DNA of 64,000 nt from NCBI RefSeq assembly GCF_008271695.1, contig NZ_VKKY01000002.1, positions 1,116,001 through 1,180,000 of the forward strand, written 5' to 3'. Position 1 is the first letter of the stretch; the number at the start of each line of letters is the position of its first letter. Under the pieces are notes generated by a model that had not been told where the DNA came from, did no database searches, and saw nothing but the letters and a program-made list of their open reading frames with translations. Origin of the DNA: Rufibacter hautae. Its GTDB lineage: Bacteria > Bacteroidota > Bacteroidia > Cytophagales > Hymenobacteraceae. The translations under genes were made by a program, and so were the position numbers. This document shows, piece after piece, positions 23,743 to 32,423 of the stretch.

Positions 23743-26211
23743 ATGAAAAAAAGATACCTCTTTTTAATGGGGCTGCTATGCCTATGCCTTTTCTTTTCGG
23801 AGGAGGTGAAAGCGCAAACCAACCCAGGCACCCCGCCGGCAGCCCAAAACGTGGGGAAAATCTCCGGTGTAGTGACCGACTCAACAACCGGAAAACCGGT
23901 GCAATACACAACAGTGTCCTTGGTTAAAAAAGGCTCCAGCACCTCGGTAGACGGAACCCTTACCGATGCGCAGGGGCAATTCACCTTCAAGGGGGTAGCC
24001 GCCGGAGAGTACAGTTTGGCGTTCAGCTTTATCGGGTATGAGGCGGTTTCCAGGCACAACCTTGTGCTTACGAATCAGAAGCCTGAGGTATCGGTGGGCA
24101 CGATCAGGCTGAAGGTAGCGGCCACTAAGTTGAAGGAGGTGACGGTACAAGGCTTGCGGCCCACCATCACCCAGGAAGCCGACAAAATGGTAGTGAGTGT
24201 GCAAGGCACCGCCCTGGCCGCCGGAAGAACCGCTTATGATGTGCTTACCCGGGCTCCGGGCGTTTTCATTGACCAGGAAGGGAATATTCAGTTGAACGGC
24301 CGTTCTGGGGTAACGGTGATGCTGGACGGAAAACTCACGTACCTTTCGGCGCGGGATCTGCGGTCTCTCCTGGAGGGCATGCCCGCCGAGAACCTCAAAA
24401 ACATAGAGGTTATCACCAACCCCTCGGCGAAGTATGACGCGGAAGGTTCCTCGGGTATTCTGAACATCAACCTCAGGAAGAACGAGGTGCAGGGCATGAA
24501 CGGCAGTGTCTACGGGGGCTCTACGTATAACTTCAAGCAGGTGGGCTTCACGCTGGGCAGTACCTTCAACTACAAAACCGGACCCTGGAACTCGTTCCTG
24601 AACCTGGATGTGGCCCGGCGCGTGGGCGGCCGCGAAGCCACCTTCACCCGCGTTTTCTACGGCGAGCAGAACACCACCTATTTTGACCAGGTGGCCACCG
24701 GTAACTTTGAAGTACAAGGTCCGCCCGCCGTTCGCCTGGGCACCGATTACAGCCTGAACGACAACCACAGCGTGGGTTTCATGACGTACTTCAACACAAA
24801 CAAACTGCACGCAGATTTCCTCACCGACACTTACATTGGCGGGGCGCCTAATAGCGCCACCCAGTACATAGACGCCAACAACTACAATTCCAACCGGTTC
24901 ACCAACTTCACCACTAACCTGCATTACCTGGGCAAGCTGGATACGGCCGGCACCACCCTCTCAGCGAACCTGGACTTTGTCCGGATCACGAACCGCGGAG
25001 ATGCCAACTTCTACAATTACTACTTTGACCTCACCGGAACCAAGCGCGACAGCATAGACTTCCTCTACACCGATACGCCTAACGGGTACAACATTTACTC
25101 CGCCAAAATAGATTACACCCATCCGTTCTCCCGAGGACGTAAAGTGGAGTTCGGTGCCAAAGCCAGCCGAGTGGCCTCAGACAATGACTCGCGCTTCTTT
25201 TTCAACAACTCAGAAGCCCTGGTGCTAGACCCCCAGCGTACGAACCATTTCATCTACGACGAGGACATTTATGCGCTTTATGCCAACTGGAGCAGCAAGC
25301 TAGGCGAGCGGTATTCCCTCCAGGCGGGTTTAAGGGCTGAGCAGACCGTTTCAAGGGGCGAATCCATCACCTATGACCAGGTGAACAAACGCAGCTACCT
25401 GAACTTCTTTCCCAGCTTGTTCCTGCAGCAGAAGGTAACCGAGAACTACCAGATCAACTACAGCTACAGCCGCCGGTTGCAGCGGCCCAATTACGGAAAC
25501 CTGAACCCCTTCATTGCCTACCGAGATCCGTACACCTATTGGCAGGGCAACCCGGGCTTGCGGCCCCAGTACACCCACGCCATCGGGGTAACCCAGACCT
25601 TCAAAAAAGATTACTCGCTGGTGGCCAATTACCAGTTGATCAAAGATGTGATGGCCGAGATTCCTATTCTGGATGTGGAACGGGCACTCACCATTTACAC
25701 CATCGGGAACGTGGATGATGGCCATAACCTCAGCCTCACCGCTAACGTGCCCGTGAAGATCATGAAGAACTGGGACACCCAGAACACCGCGCTGGTATCG
25801 TACAGCAAATACATGACCATGGTGGGCGAACAGAAAGCCACCAATGACCAAGTGTTCTATTCCTTCCAGACAAACCACAACATCCTATTGCCCGGCAAGC
25901 TGAAAATGGAGATTAATGCCGGGTACCGCGGTCCGGGGGCCTACGGCCTGTACGAGGTGTATAGCCAGTCTTGGGTGAACGTGGGCTTCAAGAAAAGCTT
26001 CCTGGAGGACAAGCTGGACCTGAGCGTCAACGCCAACGACATCTTCAAAGGGCAGCGCATCAAAGTGGGTACTATTGGTAGAAACATCAATGAGTTTGAC
26101 CAATATTTCCGGGCCCGCAGCATAGGCATCAACCTGCGGTACAATTTCAGCCGGGGTGCCAAGTTTGACCCTAAACGCCAGAACAGCATAGATGAGGTAA
26201 ACAGAACGTAA
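23743..26211 (+). CDS. Outer-membrane beta-barrel receptor (TonB-dependent-like)
   Basis: 822-residue outer-membrane protein. Order: signal peptide (1-27, ending EEVKAQ), carboxypeptidase-regulatory-like Ig domain (about 40-125, GKISGVVTDSTTGKPVQYT), plug domain (about 135-235, with ITNPSAKYDAEGSSGILNI), and a C-terminal beta barrel rich in alternating aromatic strands up to SIGINLRYNFSRGAK. This is the medium-size barrel family of Bacteroidetes, not a SusC (~1000 residues), and no SusD partner is adjacent. The transported substrate is unknown. The last ~20 residues extend past the usual terminal aromatic strand and are hydrophilic. A strong terminator follows. Confidence 0.9.
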   Translation: MKKRYLFLMGLLCLCLFFSEEVKAQTNPGTPPAAQNVGKISGVVTDSTTGKPVQYTTVSLVKKGSSTSVDGTLTDAQGQFTFKGVAAGEYSLAFSFIGYEAVSRHNLVLTNQKPEVSVGTIRLKVAATKLKEVTVQGLRPTITQEADKMVVSVQGTALAAGRTAYDVLTRAPGVFIDQEGNIQLNGRSGVTVMLDGKLTYLSARDLRSLLEGMPAENLKNIEVITNPSAKYDAEGSSGILNINLRKNEVQGMNGSVYGGSTYNFKQVGFTLGSTFNYKTGPWNSFLNLDVARRVGGREATFTRVFYGEQNTTYFDQVATGNFEVQGPPAVRLGTDYSLNDNHSVGFMTYFNTNKLHADFLTDTYIGGAPNSATQYIDANNYNSNRFTNFTTNLHYLGKLDTAGTTLSANLDFVRITNRGDANFYNYYFDLTGTKRDSIDFLYTDTPNGYNIYSAKIDYTHPFSRGRKVEFGAKASRVASDNDSRFFFNNSEALVLDPQRTNHFIYDEDIYALYANWSSKLGERYSLQAGLRAEQTVSRGESITYDQVNKRSYLNFFPSLFLQQKVTENYQINYSYSRRLQRPNYGNLNPFIAYRDPYTYWQGNPGLRPQYTHAIGVTQTFKKDYSLVANYQLIKDVMAEIPILDVERALTIYTIGNVDDGHNLSLTANVPVKIMKNWDTQNTALVSYSKYMTMVGEQKATNDQVFYSFQTNHNILLPGKLKMEINAGYRGPGAYGLYEVYSQSWVNVGFKKSFLEDKLDLSVNANDIFKGQRIKVGTIGRNINEFDQYFRARSIGINLRYNFSRGAKFDPKRQNSIDEVNRT

Positions 26212-26234
26212 GCACCAAATTTAAAAATCACCTA

Positions 26235-26274
26235 TGAAAACGCCTGCTCCTCACTTGAGGAGCAGGCGTTTTCA
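26235..26274. terminator. Intrinsic terminator of the receptor gene
   Basis: A perfect 18-bp stem TGAAAACGCCTGCTCCTC with its complement and a 4-nt loop (ACTT), 24 bp past the stop. Confidence 0.9.
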
Positions 26275-26382
26275 TTCACAGAAAGAATTACTTTAAGAAC
26301 ATACAAAAAATTTATCATCTCTTTATTTATAAGAAGCACAGCATCTTACAAGGACAAAAACAAGAATCTCTTTAAGCCTCAA

Positions 26383-26390
26383 TACCTTTG
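26383..26390 (+). promoter_or_regulatory. Candidate -7 box for the NELRLGN gene
   Basis: TACCTTTG fits TAnnTTTG. If used, the leader to ATG 26525 would be about 130 nt. No good -33 TTG at the right spacing. The rest of 26275-26524 shows no gene. Confidence 0.3.
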
Positions 26391-26524
26391 TCTTTCAATT
26401 GCCGTTTTCCCATAGGGCTATTCAACCGCTACGTGAATTGATTTTGGGTAAGCGAAACCCTATTTCCAAGAAACAGTCTTCTAAATCACCGACGGCCAAA
26501 AAAGTTTTACTCTTATATTGCAGC

Positions 26525-26872
26525 ATGTTTGCGAACGAACTACGGCTGGGCAACATACTTCTGGAAGCGGGCAAACCAGTTGCCTTAGACGCTCCCAGAT
26601 TAATTTCTATCCTAAGCGGAGACGGGAAGGAGTACGCGCCTATGCCCCTCACGGAAGAATGGCTGTCTGGTGCCACATACAATCCCCTGGAGCACGAGTT
26701 CACCTTCCCGCAACTGAGCCAGTGGGCCCTAGACCCCGAGTATAAAGAGATTGTCTTCAACGGCGGCTACATTGCCACCAGCGCTCCGGTAGAATTCGTA
26801 CACCAACTCCAAAACTTCTTCTTCGTGATGACCGGCGAGGAACTGCCCCTTCCCCTGGAATCTTTCCAGTAA
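26525..26872 (+). CDS. Small NELRLGN-type protein
   Basis: 115-residue protein beginning MFANELRLGNILLEAGKPV and containing YAPMPLTEEWL. This resembles, from memory, small proteins common in Bacteroidetes prophages and phages that begin with NELRxGNW and carry a PIxLTEEWL motif. Here no phage gene adjoins it, so it may be a domesticated or relic copy. Function is unknown; no membrane segment, signal or metal site is seen. ATG 26525 is preferred over an in-frame TTG at 26399, because the family starts right at this Met. Confidence 0.6.
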   Translation: MFANELRLGNILLEAGKPVALDAPRLISILSGDGKEYAPMPLTEEWLSGATYNPLEHEFTFPQLSQWALDPEYKEIVFNGGYIATSAPVEFVHQLQNFFFVMTGEELPLPLESFQ

Positions 26873-26907
26873 GCAATTGTGCCGCGGCGGGTATTCCGTT
26901 TTGCGTC

Positions 26908-26932
26908 TATATTTCAAAAAAGGCTTCAAAAT
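26908..26932. repeat. Dispersed palindrome, degenerate copy
   Basis: TATATTTCAAAAAAGGCTTC followed by AAAAT keeps the right half of the family pattern. A further pair AAGGCT/AGCCTT spans to 26944, possibly a weak terminator for the gene ending at 26872. Confidence 0.35.
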
Positions 26933-26967
26933 AAAAAAGCCTTAGCCTCTCGTCAGGAAGGATTATT

Positions 26968-27222
26968 CTAATGCCTGGCAGCTTTCTCGGCTTCTTCTAC
27001 CCCAGCCTCGGTGAGGCGGCAGAGCAAGGTCATGTCTTCTGCGTGGTCTAACTGCACCAGTTTCTTGATCTCCAAATCCCGCATCTCCTGCTCAATCTCG
27101 CCCAGCGAAAGTCCGGGCGTTTGTTGAGAAATTGCCGCCGCATCTAAGGGGAATTCGGTTTTACTTTCCTGGTCATTTACCAGGGCATACATCGCTTTTA
27201 GTATTCTGCTTTCTTTTGCCAT
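26968..27222 (-). CDS. Small winged-helix-like protein
   Basis: 84-residue acidic protein (starts MAKESRILKAMYALVND). The pattern helix, PLDAAAISQQTPGLSLGEIEQEMRDLEIKKLVQL, then LLCRLTEAGVEEAEKA looks like a winged-helix fold: two helices, a putative recognition helix and a wing followed by a helix. I cannot assign a family. A role as a small transcription factor or a degenerate wHTH is inference. Monocistronic: it is convergent with the NELRLGN gene and about 250 bp from the permease gene. Confidence 0.6.
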   Translation of the reverse strand: MAKESRILKAMYALVNDQESKTEFPLDAAAISQQTPGLSLGEIEQEMRDLEIKKLVQLDHAEDMTLLCRLTEAGVEEAEKAARH

Positions 27223-27375
27223 TATTTATCCTTTTAGAACCTTGATTGTATTTAGTTGAGCCGATGGAGCCAAAGTCACCAGCTTTTCTGTTCTGAGATT
27301 GTACGGATAAGGTTTAAAGAAGGACTACCCGCCTTGATGGTTAAAGACTAACAAGGGGCAAGCTTATGAAAAAAA

Positions 27376-27427
27376 GCTCCCGTGCTTTAAGCCTGTTTCT
27401 TGTAAAACAGACCCAAAACGCGGGAGC
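27376..27427. terminator. Hairpin with palindromic core (repeat copy 9)
   Basis: GCTCCCG (27376-27382) pairs with CGGGAGC (27421-27427), extended by a partly paired T/A region; the loop carries GCCTGTTTCTTGTAAAACAG (27391-27410). It lies about 45 bp beyond the stop of the minus-strand ABC permease gene and should terminate that operon. Confidence 0.65.
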
Positions 27428-27469
27428 CTTAATTTAGAACCTTTTGTAAGAAAGAATTTGATTCAGAAA

Positions 27470-29890
27470 TCAATCCATCCGGAGGTTTTTGACTGGGTTG
27501 AGGGTGGCAGCCCTGAGGGCCTGATAACTCACGGTAAGGAAGGCAACCACGCCGGCTAAAATTACCGCGGCCCCAAACACCCAAAGTGGAATGTCAATGC
27601 GGTAAGCGAAGTCCTCCAGCCACTTGCGCATGGCGAACCAGGCCAACGGCATGGCAATCAGGGCGGCAATTAGAACCAGTTTCAGGAATTCCTTAGACAG
27701 CAAGGATACGATGGAAGAGGTTTCTGCACCCAGAATCTTCCGGATTCCGATTTCCTTTTTCCGGCGCTCAGCGGCGTAGGCCGCCAACCCGAACAATCCC
27801 AGGCAACCCACAAATATTGCCATGCCGGTAAAGATCCAGAGCAGGGTTTTCAGCTTGTCCTCAGATTTGTACATCACCTCAAAGTTGTCATCCATGAACT
27901 TGTATTCAATGGGGTACTCCGGAGAGAAACCATCCCAGACGTTCTTCACGTGGGCAATGCCTCCAGCCACGTTGCTGCTTTTCATTTTAACGGCCACCTT
28001 CCAGTTGGCACCCGGGAAAATCTGCAGGATGGTAGGGTCCATTTTATCGAACAGGCTCTTGAAGTGGAAATCCTTTACCACGCCCACCACTTCGCCTTTT
28101 TTAATGGTGTCTTTTTCGGCCCACATCTTCCATTCCATCTTTTGCCCCAAAGCCTTCTGCGGCGTTCCAAATCCCAGTTCCTTTACGGCCGTCTCGTTGA
28201 TGACGAAAGCCGCGTCTTTATCGGTGGGAAACTCTTTGGATAAACCGCGGCCTGCTACCAACTTCAGCCCCAACGTATTAATGTAGTCATAGTCTACCAT
28301 GAGGTGCGTGACCGAGTGGCTCACCCGCTCCCCGTTTTTGGTAATATAGATGCCATCTCCGGCGGTAGCATCTCCCGGAAAACCGTACCCGATGGATACG
28401 CTGGCCACGTTGGGGTTTTTCAGTAACTCGGTTTTGAAGGTTTCATAGTTTTTGTACATGTTGTCACCCCGCATCTCAAAGAACATAATTTGGTCTTTGT
28501 TGAACCCCAGGTCTTTGTTGTGCAGGAAACTCACCTGCTGGTAAACCACCACGGCGCAAATGATGAGGAACACCGACAAGGAGAACTGCAGCACAATAAG
28601 GCTATGTCGCAACCACGGGGTTTTACCAGGACCGTTGGTAATTGCTAACCCGCCTTTAAGTACGCTCACCGGCTTGAAGTTCGCCAGCACTACCGCGGGG
28701 TAAAGCCCGGCCAGAATACCCACCACCAGTAACAAGCCTAACAGCAGCAAGAGCAATCCAGGGCTGGAGAAGATATTGAACGCCATTTCCTTTTCGGTAA
28801 ATGCATTCAATGAAGGCAAGAGCAAGGACGTAAGCGCCGCAGCGAACACCACGCTGATGAACGTAAGCAACAAGGTCTCGCCCAGGAACTGCAACATCAA
28901 CTGCCCACGGCTAGCCCCGATGGTTTTCCGCACCCCCACTTCCTTGGCCCGCTGCAGGGATTTGGCCGTTGCCAGGTTCACGAAGTTAAAGCAGGCAATG
29001 ACCAGGATGAAGAGGGCAATCACGCTTAAGGCCTTCACATAGGTAATGTTGCCCCGGATAGATTGGTCATATTTGAAACTGGCGGAGTACAGGTGCACTT
29101 CCCGCAGGGGCTGCAGGGCCGGCGTGTACTTGAAAGGCTGGTGGGTTTCTTCGTCAATCTGCTTTCTTGTCTCGGCCTGGAACTTGGAAAGCAGTAAAGC
29201 TGGATCTGCACCTTTCTTCAATTTAACATAAGTATAGAACTGTTGCCAACCCCAGCTTTTCATGCGTTCAGGCTCCAGCTGCATTCTGGCGATGTTTACC
29301 ACAAAGTTGACCGGCAGGTGAAACTTGGGGTTGCTTTCAAATACCCCTTTCACCAGGTAAGATTCTTTGTCAATGGTAATTTTCTTCCCCACCGGGTCAG
29401 CCGTCCCGAAAACCCTGTCGGAAAACTTATCTGAGATCACCACCGAGGCAGGGTCATCCAACACTTTCTCCGGCGAGCCATAGATGAATTTGAGCGGAAA
29501 TACCTGGAAGAACGTAGGGTCAGAGACCAAGCCGCCCTTTTCATACATCTTCTTATCGCCCGCCTCCACCAGGCTCTGCCCCTCCCAAGGTTGCATGATG
29601 ATGCGTAACATGGTCTCTACCTCCGGAAAATCTTCCTTAAGGGTGGTGCCAAACATTGGGGGCACACAGGCAATCTGGTCCGTGGATTCTTCTGACTGCA
29701 CGTTGTTATAGACGCGGTACACCCGCTCCCCTTCGGGCAGGAATTTGTCGTACTGCAGCTCGTCGTACACAAACAGCCCCAGCAGCAGGCAGGCGGTCAA
29801 ACCCAAAGCCAGACCGGCAATATTAATGAAGCTGAAGCCTTTGTGTCGAAGCAGGTTACGGTAGGCTATCTTAAAGTAGTTCTGGAACAT
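27470..29890 (-). CDS. MacB/FtsX-type ABC transporter permease
   Basis: 806-residue permease with two FtsX modules, typical of Bacteroidetes. A first membrane helix (about 20-42, GFSFINIAGLALGLTACLLL) is followed by a large MacB periplasmic-core domain (45-260), three helices with a FtsX domain (about 280-405; ASRGQLMLQFLGETLLLTF), another helix near 430, a second periplasmic domain (470-670), and three terminal helices (about 680-800) ending NPVKNLRMD. Such permeases are mechanotransmission proteins that export peptides or lipids or remodel the envelope rather than import solutes. The ATPase gene lies 79 bp upstream in the same direction; the NtrC-type regulator and kinase are divergent. Confidence 0.92.
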   Translation of the reverse strand: MFQNYFKIAYRNLLRHKGFSFINIAGLALGLTACLLLGLFVYDELQYDKFLPEGERVYRVYNNVQSEESTDQIACVPPMFGTTLKEDFPEVETMLRIIMQPWEGQSLVEAGDKKMYEKGGLVSDPTFFQVFPLKFIYGSPEKVLDDPASVVISDKFSDRVFGTADPVGKKITIDKESYLVKGVFESNPKFHLPVNFVVNIARMQLEPERMKSWGWQQFYTYVKLKKGADPALLLSKFQAETRKQIDEETHQPFKYTPALQPLREVHLYSASFKYDQSIRGNITYVKALSVIALFILVIACFNFVNLATAKSLQRAKEVGVRKTIGASRGQLMLQFLGETLLLTFISVVFAAALTSLLLPSLNAFTEKEMAFNIFSSPGLLLLLLGLLLVVGILAGLYPAVVLANFKPVSVLKGGLAITNGPGKTPWLRHSLIVLQFSLSVFLIICAVVVYQQVSFLHNKDLGFNKDQIMFFEMRGDNMYKNYETFKTELLKNPNVASVSIGYGFPGDATAGDGIYITKNGERVSHSVTHLMVDYDYINTLGLKLVAGRGLSKEFPTDKDAAFVINETAVKELGFGTPQKALGQKMEWKMWAEKDTIKKGEVVGVVKDFHFKSLFDKMDPTILQIFPGANWKVAVKMKSSNVAGGIAHVKNVWDGFSPEYPIEYKFMDDNFEVMYKSEDKLKTLLWIFTGMAIFVGCLGLFGLAAYAAERRKKEIGIRKILGAETSSIVSLLSKEFLKLVLIAALIAMPLAWFAMRKWLEDFAYRIDIPLWVFGAAVILAGVVAFLTVSYQALRAATLNPVKNLRMD

Positions 29891-29969
29891 ATAACTAGGC
29901 TTTCAAGGATTCTTTTAAAGTTAATTACAGCGAGGGATTCGTACATGGATTTCTGGAAAGTACCAATGG

Positions 29970-30671
29970 CTATGCCAGGGTAACCTGGGCCTGATCAGCG
30001 GTCACTTCGGTCATGATGGTCTGGCCATCCAGCATCCGGATAATTCGGTGGCTGTAGCGGGCATCGTGCTCCGAGTGGGTCACCATGATGATGGTGGTGC
30101 CCTGGCGGTTGAGTTCAGAAAGCAGGTCCATGACCTCGTTGCCGTTGCTGGAATCCAGGTTCCCGGTGGGCTCATCGGCGAGGATGAGCGGCGGCTGGTT
30201 CACCACGGCCCGGGCCACGGCTACGCGCTGCTGCTGTCCGCCCGAGAGCTGTTGCGGGTAATGGTTCATGCGGTGCGTGATCTGCACTTTCTCCAGCACC
30301 TCCTCTACCCGCCGGCGCCGCTCCGGGTTCTTCACGCCCAGGTAGATCAAAGGCAATTCCACGTTCTCAAACACGGTGAGCTCGTCAATGAGGTTGAAGC
30401 TCTGGAACACGAACCCGATGCTACTTTTGCGAAGATCGGCGCGCTGGCGCTCTGAGAAATGGGCTACCTCGGTGCCGTTGAACACCAGGCTGCCCGCATC
30501 CGGGTCGTCCAGCAGGCCCAGCAGGTTCAGCAGGGTTGATTTTCCGCAGCCCGAGGGGCCCATGACCGCCACAAACTCTCCGGCTTTTACCTCCAGGTTC
30601 ACCTTGTTCAGGGCGGTGGTATGGATTTCATCGGTGCGGTACACTTTCTCTAAGTTCTGGGTCTGTATCAT
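29970..30671 (-). CDS. MacB/LolD-type ABC transporter ATP-binding protein
   Basis: 233-residue ATPase subunit of the adjacent FtsX-type permease. Motifs: Walker A GPSGCGKST near residue 38, signature LSGGQQQRVAVARA near 142, Walker B LILADEPTGNLDS near 162, and switch His in MVTHSEHDARYS. The Q-loop (VFQSFNLIDELTVFENVELP) matches the LolD/MacB group. It should bind the coupling helices of the permease at the inner membrane. It is the first gene of the operon and is probably controlled from the 30679-30813 region. Confidence 0.93.
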   Translation of the reverse strand: MIQTQNLEKVYRTDEIHTTALNKVNLEVKAGEFVAVMGPSGCGKSTLLNLLGLLDDPDAGSLVFNGTEVAHFSERQRADLRKSSIGFVFQSFNLIDELTVFENVELPLIYLGVKNPERRRRVEEVLEKVQITHRMNHYPQQLSGGQQQRVAVARAVVNQPPLILADEPTGNLDSSNGNEVMDLLSELNRQGTTIIMVTHSEHDARYSHRIIRMLDGQTIMTEVTADQAQVTLA

Positions 30672-31064
30672 AGGTGTAGGTCTGGACTAATATTCCTACC
30701 GCAGAATATACAGAACAAATGCCAAAAACGCTTCGCACACATTTTCAACCACTTACAGGTTTTACCAGCAATCCGCGCGTGCAGATTCGCTCCCATAGTG
30801 TGCGATTTCGCACGTGGTTTCCCAAGGCTAATGCCTAAAAACATTCACTTTCAGGCAGTTGTAAGAATGGCATAATTATCGTTTTTTCGTCTGGCAGAAG
30901 ATGAACCGGATCCTTTTAGAAATTCATCCACAATTCGGCTTACTGTTTCAGGCCTGTTTTATTGAAATCAGCCTTAAAACAAACTTCTTCTGGCAAGTGC
31001 CTGGGCAGTTTAACCACTGCGAGTTGACGATGACAACCCTACATACCCTTTATACCTTTTACCT
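30672..31064. promoter_or_regulatory. Divergent control region between ABC operon and NtrC-type genes
   Basis: Contains a perfect dyad GTGCGATTTCGCAC (30800-30813) and a related GTGCAGATTCGCTC (30779-30792) starting exactly 21 bp earlier, plus a half site TTCGCAC near 30732-30738. On the minus strand, TGGCATTTGTTCTGT (complement of 30710-30724) is a partial sigma-54 -24/-12 match, 39 bp before the ATPase ATG. This layout suggests activator sites upstream of a sigma-54 promoter for the ABC operon. A palindrome copy (30950-30979) lies towards the regulator gene. The -12 element lacks its usual GC, so confidence is limited. Confidence 0.45.
30950..30979. repeat. Dispersed palindrome, copy 10
   Basis: GGCCTGTTTTATTGAAATCA (30951-30970) followed by GCCTTAAAA, one of the best matches. 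It lies 86 bp before the regulator ATG, not at a 3' end. Confidence 0.6.
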
Positions 31065-32423
31065 ATGCAATTGAAGAAGGCCTCTGTTCTGGTGATTGAC
31101 GATGACCCCGATGTGCTGACCGCGGTACGGCTCCTGCTGCGGCCACAGGTAAAAGAGATTGTGGTAGATAAAAACCCCGAGAACCTGCCCTCGCTTTTGA
31201 AGCAGCACAGTTTTGACGTGATTTTGCTGGACATGAACTTCGCCTCTTCCATCAACACGGGCAACGAGGGCATTTTCTGGCTAAAAGAAATAAAACGGCT
31301 CAAATCCAGCGCCGCCGTGATCATGATCACCGCCTACGGCGATATTGACCTGGCCATCCGGTCGCTTAAGGAAGGCGCCTATGATTTTGTGGTGAAGCCG
31401 TGGCACAACGAGAAACTGCTCAACACGCTGCAGGAAGCCGTAAGCGGACAGGTGAAAGGCGCTTCTTCGGCCGCAGCCCCGGACAAAACACTTGGCTTTG
31501 GGATGGAACTGCTGGGCGAGTCGGAGGCCATGCAGGACATCTTCTACAAGATCAAGAAAGTAGCGCCCACCGATGCCAACATCCTCATCCTGGGCGAAAA
31601 CGGCACGGGCAAGGAACTCATCGCCAAGGCGCTGCACCAACACTCTTTGCGCGCTAACCAGCCATTCATCAAGGTAGACGTGGGTGCGCTGACTGAGTCG
31701 TTGTTTGAAAGTGAGTTGTTCGGGCACAAGAAAGGCGCCTTCACCGATGCCCGCGAAGAACGCGCTGGTCGGTTTGAGGCGGCGAACAAAGGCACCATTT
31801 TCCTGGACGAAATCGGCAACATCTCTTTGCAGCAGCAAGCCAAACTATTGAGTGTGTTGCAGAACCGCCAGGTGATACGGGTAGGTTCCAACGAGCCGAT
31901 CAACGTGGACGTGCGGCTCCTTTGCGCCACCAACGTTTCCTTAGCAGACCTGGCCAGTGATGCCCGGTTCCGGAAAGACTTGATTTACCGCATCAATACC
32001 GTGGAGATTGTGGTGCCGCCCCTGCGCAAACGCGGCAATGATGTGATTCTGCTGGCCCGCCACTACATCAAAGTCTACGCAGATAAATACCTGAAACCCC
32101 AGCTGGACCTTACCAACCGGGCCGTAGAAAAACTGAAAAGCTATCCTTTCCCCGGCAACGTGCGCGAACTGCAGTACGCCATAGAGCGCGCTGTGATCAT
32201 GGCCGATGACCAGGCGCTGGACGCCAAGGACATCATCTTCTCCCCCATTGAAACGTCTCAGGAAGTGGCGGTTCAACCCACGGCTACCAACCTGGAGGAG
32301 CTGGAGAAAGCTACCATCATCAGGGTACTGGAGAAACACAACGGGGTCATGACCAAAGCCGCCAAAGAACTGGGCATCACCCGCACCGCGCTGTACAGAA
32401 GACTAGGCAAGTATGAGCTTTAA
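31065..32423 (+). CDS. Sigma-54-dependent response regulator (NtrC family)
   Basis: 452-residue bacterial enhancer-binding protein. Receiver domain (1-125) with phospho-acceptor Asp56 in VILLDMNF and acidic pocket DDD near 12-14; AAA+ domain (about 150-380) with Walker A GENGTGKE, the sigma-54 contact loop as GAFTDA (canonical GAFTGA; Asp is frequent in Bacteroidetes to my knowledge), and arginine finger region ENVREL-like PGNVRELQYAIERAV; Fis-type helix-turn-helix at the C-terminus (AAKELGITRTALYRRLGKY). It overlaps the kinase gene by 11 bp, so the two are translationally coupled. It probably activates the divergent ABC operon. Confidence 0.94.
   Translation: MQLKKASVLVIDDDPDVLTAVRLLLRPQVKEIVVDKNPENLPSLLKQHSFDVILLDMNFASSINTGNEGIFWLKEIKRLKSSAAVIMITAYGDIDLAIRSLKEGAYDFVVKPWHNEKLLNTLQEAVSGQVKGASSAAAPDKTLGFGMELLGESEAMQDIFYKIKKVAPTDANILILGENGTGKELIAKALHQHSLRANQPFIKVDVGALTESLFESELFGHKKGAFTDAREERAGRFEAANKGTIFLDEIGNISLQQQAKLLSVLQNRQVIRVGSNEPINVDVRLLCATNVSLADLASDARFRKDLIYRINTVEIVVPPLRKRGNDVILLARHYIKVYADKYLKPQLDLTNRAVEKLKSYPFPGNVRELQYAIERAVIMADDQALDAKDIIFSPIETSQEVAVQPTATNLEELEKATIIRVLEKHNGVMTKAAKELGITRTALYRRLGKYEL

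Noticed and set aside
30867-30882. TGGCATAATTATCGTT as a plus-strand sigma-54 promoter for the regulator gene
   Set aside because: The -12 part lacks TTGC; only the -24 half fits.
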